A stretch of 10,627 nt of DNA from CAZBGL01 sp964491375 (GTDB taxonomy: Bacteria > Desulfobacterota > Deferrisomatia > Deferrisomatales > Deferrisomataceae). Made by a program: the position numbers and the translations under genes. Under the pieces are notes generated by a model. It was not told the origin of the DNA and did not search any database. It saw only the letters and a program-made list of their open reading frames with translations. The stretch is from NCBI GenBank assembly GCA_964491375.1, contig CAZBGL010000052.1:1-10627 (forward strand), read 5' to 3'. Positions 6,409-10,627 of the stretch are shown here, piece after piece. Position 1 is the first letter of the stretch; every line of letters begins with the position of its first letter.

Positions 6409-8445
6409 ATGGTGGTCGAAGACGAGGTTCGAAGCCGTGTAGAGGGATCCCGCCCGGCCGTGCTCGTGGTGGACGACGAGCCCGCCATTGTGGAGATGTG
6501 CCGCGGGTACCTGGCTCCGGAGGCGTGCCAGGTGCTGGGCGCTACGAGCGGAGAGGAGGCCCTCCGGATCGCTTCGGAGCAATCGCTGCACGTCATCATC
6601 GCGGACCACGCCATGCCCGGGATGTCCGGGGTGGAGGTACTGGAGCGGATCCGCGCAAAGTCCCCCGACATCGTTCGTGTCCTCTATACAGGGGTTCTGG
6701 ACACCCGCATCGCCGAGCAGGCCACCAGCCGGGCCGAGGTGTTCCGCTTCCTCGTGAAACCCTTCCCGCCCGAGGTGCTCCGGAACGTGGTTCGCCAAGC
6801 CCTGGCGTACCGCCGCACCATCGAGGAAAACCGCCGGTTCCACCAGGAACTGGAGCGCTTGGTGGAGTCCCAAGCCCGGGAACTGGCCGAGGCCAAGGGG
6901 TTCCTCGAAGCCCTGCTCGACGCCCTGCCGGCCGGTGTCCTGGCCGTGGACCTGGACGGCCGAATCAAGCGGGTCAACCGCGAGGCGGTCCGGATCCTGG
7001 GACACGAAGCCGAGGAGCTCCAGGGCCGACCGGTTGGGCACGTGGGCGTCCCATGTCGTCCGGATCGATGTGGGACGACCGAGCGGGGTGGGCACCGGTG
7101 CCGGAACCGGGAACTGGAGGTGAAGGACCGGTGGGGAATGAAGCGTACCCTGCTGTGGTCGTGCGAAGAGGTGCGCCCCCCGCACGGGGTGCGCCAGGGG
7201 TGTGCGGCCACGTTCGTGGACGTGAGCGAGAAGAAGGACCTGGAGGTCACGGTCTTCCAGGCGAAGCAGGAGATCGAGGCCGTGTTCGACTCCATCACGG
7301 ACCCCACGGCCGTGGTGGAGCCCGACGGCCGGGTGGTGCGGGCGAACCGGGCGTTCTCCCATTTCGTGGACCGGCCGTTCCAGGACCTCCTGGGGCATGG
7401 CTTGACCGAGCTCTTGGGTCCCTCGCGGACCGGTCCGGTACCGGAGTTGATGAAGGAGGTGCAGGAGCGGAGGACCGCGGTCGAACGGGAGCACCACGAT
7501 CCCGCAGGGTCGGTCTACCGGATCCGCGTGTTCCCCATGTTCAAGCACGGCCGGGTGGACAAAATGGTGGTGCGCTATCAAGACGTGACCGCCGAGCGGG
7601 AACTCGAGCACCGCCTGCTCCAAAGCGAGAAAATGGCGAGCGTGGGACAGTTGGCCGCCGGCATCGCCCATGAGATCAACAACCCCGTGGGCTTCATCCT
7701 GTCCAACCTGAACCGCCTGGCCGAGTACGTAGAGGACCTGAAGGTCATGTGCTGCCGTGCGGGTGAGATCACCCAGAACGTGTCCGATGGCCGCATGAGG
7801 CCGGCAGATGCATGGTGCGCCTTCCAACAGGCGCAGAAAGCCGCCGACTTGGAGTTCTTGATCGACGACCTCGGGGCCATCGTGGAGGAGTGCCGGGAGG
7901 GGGCCGAGAGGATCCGCAAGATCGTGGTGGACCTCAAGACGTTCAGCCATCCCGGTGGCCAGGAGTGGCAGTATGCCGATCTGAACGCCTGCCTGGAAAG
8001 CACGTTGAACATCGCTTGGAACGAACTCAAGTACCACTGCGAGGTGGTGCGGGACTATGGAGAGATCCCCCAGGTTCTGTGTCGACCGCAGCAGATCAAC
8101 CAGGTGTTTCTGAACCTGATCGTGAACGCGGCCCAGGCCATCCCGGACCGGGGCACGGTGACGGTACGCACCCGCGCGCGAGGGAGCCGGGTGGTCGTGG
8201 AGATCGCAGACACCGGAGTGGGGATTGCCGAGGATACCCTCCGGAAAATCTTCGATCCGTTCTTCACTACGAAACCGGTGGGCAAAGGTACGGGGCTCGG
8301 TCTCCACCTGGCAGCGGGCATTGTGCGCAACCACGGCGGCGAGATCCAAGTGGAAAGCCAGGAGGGCAGGGGATCCACGTTCCGGGTCATCCTTCCGGTG
8401 AACCCTCCCCAGGCCCCGAAGGAAGCCCAGAAGGGAGACGCGTGA
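6409..8445 (+). CDS. REC-PAS-PAS histidine kinase with cysteine-rich PAS
   Basis: The product is 678 residues, soluble, with the receiver at the N-terminus. REC (about 16-132) has D22/D23, phospho-acceptor D66, T94 and K117. It leads into a helical linker (about 135-165), PAS1 (about 165-275, ending AATFVDVSEKKD) and PAS2 (about 285-397, ending VVRYQDVTAERE). A long DHp hairpin carries H421 in AAGIAHEINNPVGF. The ATPase has N573, DTGVGI at 601-606 and GTGLGL at 627-632. This H box (HEINNP) differs from the HDFNN of the two other kinases, so it belongs to a different kinase subgroup. There are 14 cysteines, against 5 and 8 in the longer neighbours. C216, C221 and C231 cluster in PAS1, with C252 and C265 later in the domain. 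An N-terminal REC suggests control by an upstream kinase. The GTGA overlap with the next gene makes that regulator the likely phosphotransfer partner (inference). Confidence 0.93.
   Translation: MVVEDEVRSRVEGSRPAVLVVDDEPAIVEMCRGYLAPEACQVLGATSGEEALRIASEQSLHVIIADHAMPGMSGVEVLERIRAKSPDIVRVLYTGVLDTRIAEQATSRAEVFRFLVKPFPPEVLRNVVRQALAYRRTIEENRRFHQELERLVESQARELAEAKGFLEALLDALPAGVLAVDLDGRIKRVNREAVRILGHEAEELQGRPVGHVGVPCRPDRCGTTERGGHRCRNRELEVKDRWGMKRTLLWSCEEVRPPHGVRQGCAATFVDVSEKKDLEVTVFQAKQEIEAVFDSITDPTAVVEPDGRVVRANRAFSHFVDRPFQDLLGHGLTELLGPSRTGPVPELMKEVQERRTAVEREHHDPAGSVYRIRVFPMFKHGRVDKMVVRYQDVTAERELEHRLLQSEKMASVGQLAAGIAHEINNPVGFILSNLNRLAEYVEDLKVMCCRAGEITQNVSDGRMRPADAWCAFQQAQKAADLEFLIDDLGAIVEECREGAERIRKIVVDLKTFSHPGGQEWQYADLNACLESTLNIAWNELKYHCEVVRDYGEIPQVLCRPQQINQVFLNLIVNAAQAIPDRGTVTVRTRARGSRVVVEIADTGVGIAEDTLRKIFDPFFTTKPVGKGTGLGLHLAAGIVRNHGGEIQVESQEGRGSTFRVILPVNPPQAPKEAQKGDA
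8431..8437 (+). promoter_or_regulatory. Ribosome binding site of the REC-PAS regulator
   Basis: AAGGGAG ends 4 bases before GTG at 8442 and lies inside the end of the kinase gene. It supports the GTG that overlaps the kinase stop (GTGA). ATGs at 8457 and 8463 are alternatives that would shorten the product by only 5 or 7 residues. Confidence 0.6.
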
Positions 8446-9206
8446 AGGCGGTGGGGATGGCCATGGACGTTGCCGAGAGCGTAAGGGTTCTGTTCGTGGA
8501 CGACGAGGAGAACATCCTGCGGGCCCTACGGCGCCTGTTCCGGCGGGAACCGTGGCACATCGGGTTCGCCCGCTCGGGTTCCGAAGCGCTGGAGAAGTTC
8601 GACCGGGACGGCCCCTATGACGTGGTGGTCACGGACCAGCGGATGCCGGGCATGACCGGGGTCCAGCTCCTCACCGAGCTCAAACACCGCCATCCCGAGT
8701 GTATCCGCATCGTACTGTCCGGTTACATGGACGTGCAGACGATTCTCGACGCGGTGAACCAGGGAGCGGTGTACAAGTTCCTGACCAAGCCGTGGGAGGA
8801 CGGGGTCCTTCGGGACGTGGTCTCGGATGCCGTGGAGTCGGTGGCGTTGCGTCGCCAGAACGAGGTGCTCCGCGCCCAGGTGGAAGCCCGTAACGCCCAG
8901 CTCGCTGCGATCAACCGGTGCCTGGAGGAGGCGATCCGCCAGAGCCTGAAGGCACGTTCCGTGGGGCTGGCCCAGGCCGTGGCCGAACACGCGCCTGCGG
9001 CCATCGTGGCGGTGGCATCCTCCGGTGAAGTGGCGTTTGCCAACCGGACGGCCCGAAGGGTGCTTGGGGTGGAGCGTGCCGACGAGATCCTGGGGACCTC
9101 CTGGGAGGAATGGGAGTCGCGGGTAGGGGGGTGTCAGGTGTCCCAGGTGAACGACGTGAAGTGCCCCGGCTGGACCGGGGCCGTGCTCTGGATCCGGGAG
9201 GAATGA
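8442..9206 (+). CDS. Response regulator, REC with coiled coil and short C-terminal PAS-like domain
   Basis: The product is 254 residues. REC (about 14-133) has D20/D21, phospho-acceptor D65 in VVVTDQRMPGMTG, S93 and K116 in KFLTKPWED. The 'KPW' ending is typical of the receiver subfamily seen in HD-GYP regulators. A helical coiled-coil linker (about 135-172) follows, then a short PAS-like module (about 178-252). That module opens APAAIVAVASSGEVAFANRT and ends WTGAVLWIREE, which resembles the last PAS strand; the middle is compressed. C231 and C241 sit in this compressed part. There is no DNA-binding, enzymatic or kinase domain, so the output is unclear; it may act through protein contacts or as a phosphate relay or sink. 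It starts inside the kinase stop (GTGA) and its own stop is 1 base before the next GTG. Its REC is very close to that of the next gene, pointing to duplication. Confidence 0.88.
   Translation: MKAVGMAMDVAESVRVLFVDDEENILRALRRLFRREPWHIGFARSGSEALEKFDRDGPYDVVVTDQRMPGMTGVQLLTELKHRHPECIRIVLSGYMDVQTILDAVNQGAVYKFLTKPWEDGVLRDVVSDAVESVALRRQNEVLRAQVEARNAQLAAINRCLEEAIRQSLKARSVGLAQAVAEHAPAAIVAVASSGEVAFANRTARRVLGVERADEILGTSWEEWESRVGGCQVSQVNDVKCPGWTGAVLWIREE
9197..9202 (+). promoter_or_regulatory. Ribosome binding site of the HD-GYP protein
   Basis: GGAGGA ends 5 bases before GTG at 9208 and overlaps the last codons of the upstream regulator. It is a strong site that fixes this GTG start and couples the two genes. 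Confidence 0.75.
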
Positions 9207-9207
9207 A

Positions 9208-10503
9208 GTGCCCTCGGCACACACCCTCCTGTTCGTGGACGACGAAGAGAACATCCTGAGGGCCCTGAGTCGGCTGTTCCATCGGGGCCCCCACGAGGTC
9301 CTCACCGCCGCGGGGGGCGATGAGGCCCTGGAGATCCTCCGGACCCGCCAGGTGTCGCTCATCATCACCGATTACCGCATGCCCGGCATGAACGGGATCG
9401 AGTTCCTGGCCCGTGCCCGCGAGATCCAGCCCGAGGCCATCCGGGTGGTGCTCACCGGGTATGCGGACGCCCAGGCGGCCATGGACGCCATCAATGACGG
9501 GCAGGTCTACCGGTTCCTGCCCAAACCGTGGGACGATCGGGCCTTGGTGGAGATGGTGGAGACCGCCCTGGAGGATCTGGATCTTCGCAGGGAACACGCG
9601 GCCCTCCAGGAGCAGGTCCACCGCCAGAACGAGGAGCTCCGCAAGCTCAACGAAGAACTGGAGATGCGCGTCCAGGATCGGACCCGTGATCTCCAAAGGG
9701 CCCTGAAGCGCTCCGATGAACTGAACCAGACCCTGAGACAGCAGAACCTGGCCATCATCAAGGCATTCGCAGGGCTCCTGGACCTGCGCAGCCAGGATCT
9801 GGGGGGCCATTGCCGCCGGGTGGCCGGGCTGGTGCCGGAGGTATGTTCTCGGTTGGGGATGCGGGATCGACAGGCCGTACAGGATGTGATCGTGGCGGCC
9901 CTCCTGCACGACATCGGGAAGATCGGCCTTCCCGATGCCATGCTCATGAAGGACCCGCGGCGCCTGGGGGCGGGCGAGCGGGAAGAGATGCGGAAACATC
10001 CCGTGCTGGGGGAAGGGCAGATCCAGGTGGTGGAGGGGCTGAGCGGGGTGGCTCGTATCGTCCGCCATCACCACGAACACGTGGACGGCTCGGGATACCC
10101 CGATGGCTTGGGGGGAGAAGATATTCCGTTGGGGGCCCGGATCGTCCACGTCATCGATGCATACGACCGCATGACCCGGGGCGGGGTGAGGAAAGGGTCC
10201 GAGGAAAAGCTCGTCCTGGAGGCCATGGACCGACGGGTGGGTCGGCAGTTCGACGGCCACGTGTTCAATGCGCTGCTGGATGCGCTGGAGAGGCGGCGCG
10301 ACGCCTATGACGCGTCGAGGGAGAAAAAGGTTCCCTTGTGCGCGCTCCGAGAGGGCATGGTCTTGTCCCGGGACTTGAGAACCCGCAACGGGATTCTCCT
10401 GGTACCCAAGGACGAGCCGATCAAGCCTTCGTACCTCGAGAAAATTCGTAACTTCGCGGCATTTTATCCCACCGACCCGTACGCGTACGTGTATCGGGAC
10501 TGA
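9208..10503 (+). CDS. REC-HD-GYP response regulator, probable cyclic di-GMP phosphodiesterase
   Basis: The product is 431 residues, of the RpfG type. REC (about 5-122) has D11/D12, phospho-acceptor D55, T83 and K106 in KPWDD. A coiled coil spans about 125-178. The HD-GYP domain (about 182-365) shows D197 and H201 (DLGGH), HDIGKIGLPD at 234-243, H264 (KHP), HHEHVDGSGYP at 288-298 and DAYD at 317-320, so the metal-binding and signature residues are in place. The family hydrolyses cyclic di-GMP to pGpG and/or GMP. After DAYD the usual ALTSDRPYR-like stretch is replaced by RMTRGGVRKGSEEKL. A C-terminal add-on (about 375-420) has the pattern VPLCALREGMVLSRDL...NGILLVPKDE, a small module also found beside other HD-GYP domains. 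As the last gene of the kinase/regulator/effector unit it is the only recognisable output enzyme in the window. Its activity is probably set by phosphorylation of D55. Confidence 0.94.
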   Translation: MPSAHTLLFVDDEENILRALSRLFHRGPHEVLTAAGGDEALEILRTRQVSLIITDYRMPGMNGIEFLARAREIQPEAIRVVLTGYADAQAAMDAINDGQVYRFLPKPWDDRALVEMVETALEDLDLRREHAALQEQVHRQNEELRKLNEELEMRVQDRTRDLQRALKRSDELNQTLRQQNLAIIKAFAGLLDLRSQDLGGHCRRVAGLVPEVCSRLGMRDRQAVQDVIVAALLHDIGKIGLPDAMLMKDPRRLGAGEREEMRKHPVLGEGQIQVVEGLSGVARIVRHHHEHVDGSGYPDGLGGEDIPLGARIVHVIDAYDRMTRGGVRKGSEEKLVLEAMDRRVGRQFDGHVFNALLDALERRRDAYDASREKKVPLCALREGMVLSRDLRTRNGILLVPKDEPIKPSYLEKIRNFAAFYPTDPYAYVYRD

Positions 10504-10513
10504 GGCGCTGTGC

Positions 10514-10532
10514 CCCGGGGAAGAACCCCGGG
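10514..10532 (+). terminator. GC hairpin after the HD-GYP gene, candidate terminator
   Basis: CCCGGGG and CCCCGGG form a perfect 7-bp stem around the loop AAGAA, starting 10 bases after the stop codon. Only a weak T content follows (CTTCCCGCTT), so it is not a textbook intrinsic terminator. Its position at the end of the unit and just before a new promoter supports a transcript-end role. Confidence 0.55.
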
Positions 10533-10540
10533 CTTCCCGC

Positions 10541-10570
10541 TTGACACCGCGATGCGGCACCGACTAACGT
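10541..10570 (+). promoter_or_regulatory. Candidate sigma-70 promoter pointing out of the window
   Basis: A perfect -35 TTGACA lies at 10541-10546. An 18-base spacer leads to TAACGT at 10565-10570, a weak -10 matching TATAAT only at the outer positions. The spacer holds the small inverted repeat CCGC-GAT-GCGG (10547-10557), which could be an operator. The remaining bases to 10627 are very GC-rich and show no open frame or RNA gene that I can recognise; the promoter's target lies beyond the window. Confidence 0.45.
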
Positions 10571-10627
10571 GGTTCGCGTCTCCGAGCGGACCGGCCTACC
10601 GGCCCGAGGGGCCCAGGGCCGCCCGCC

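Noticed and set aside
6394..8349. A 651-codon open frame on the minus strand, antisense to the REC-PAS-PAS kinase
   Set aside because: It lies opposite a gene with full domain and motif evidence. The translation is rich in H, R, G and P with no recognisable domain, as expected for a shadow frame in GC-rich DNA.
7812..8441. An in-frame extension of the REC-PAS regulator back to 7812
   Set aside because: The extra 210 residues are the kinase gene read in another frame (R/G/P-rich) and would precede a REC domain that starts normally after the GTG at 8442.
8911..10560. A 549-codon open frame on the minus strand opposite the HD-GYP gene
   Set aside because: It overlaps the well-supported REC-HD-GYP gene and the 3' hairpin, and its translation resembles a reverse-strand shadow of receiver/HD-GYP codons.
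10571..10627. A tRNA or other RNA gene start after the last promoter candidate
   Set aside because: No acceptor-stem or D-arm pattern is discernible in the remaining 57 bases, and the window ends too soon to judge.

Overview
The window is GC-rich, densely coded DNA of a Gram-negative type: it carries a periplasmic binding protein with a signal peptide and a two-helix membrane sensor kinase. The SmpB tail and the density of multi-PAS/GAF hybrid kinases with an HD-GYP protein suggest a deltaproteobacterial-type lineage (Desulfobacterota/Desulfuromonadota), but this is an inference from style and not a proven assignment. I saw no mobile element, tRNA, rRNA or CRISPR array.

Layout. (1) Bases 2-223, + strand: the C-terminal half of smpB (tmRNA-binding protein), cut by the window edge. 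(2) Bases 229-3284, - strand: a two-gene operon read leftward, with a secreted solute-binding protein followed, through a 4-base ATGA overlap, by a membrane-bound hybrid histidine kinase (Cache-like periplasmic domain, HAMP, PAS, HisKA, HATPase, REC). It converges on smpB with only 5 bases between the stops. (3) Bases 3285-3516: a divergent intergenic region of about 230 bases. (4) Bases 3517-6297, + strand: a soluble PAS-PAS-GAF-PAS hybrid kinase with a C-terminal REC. (5) Bases 6409-10503, + strand: a tightly coupled three-gene unit: a REC-PAS-PAS histidine kinase unusually rich in cysteine, a REC-PAS response regulator (GTGA overlap) and a REC-HD-GYP protein (1-base gap). (6) Bases 10504-10627: a GC-rich hairpin, then a TTGACA-type promoter candidate pointing out of the window.

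How the genes may work together. There are three histidine kinases and five receiver domains, but no DNA-binding output domain and no separate HPt protein. The only recognisable effector is the HD-GYP domain, expected to hydrolyse cyclic di-GMP. The simplest reading is a signalling island. One branch reads a periplasmic ligand through the binding protein and its kinase. One branch reads cytoplasmic signals through PAS/GAF. The three-gene unit is a candidate cyclic di-GMP-lowering output. The cysteine cluster in the PAS domain of the third kinase, and the two cysteines in the short PAS-like tail of its partner regulator, are the least ordinary features and hint at metal or redox sensing. Specific ligands and phosphotransfer partners cannot be read from sequence alone.
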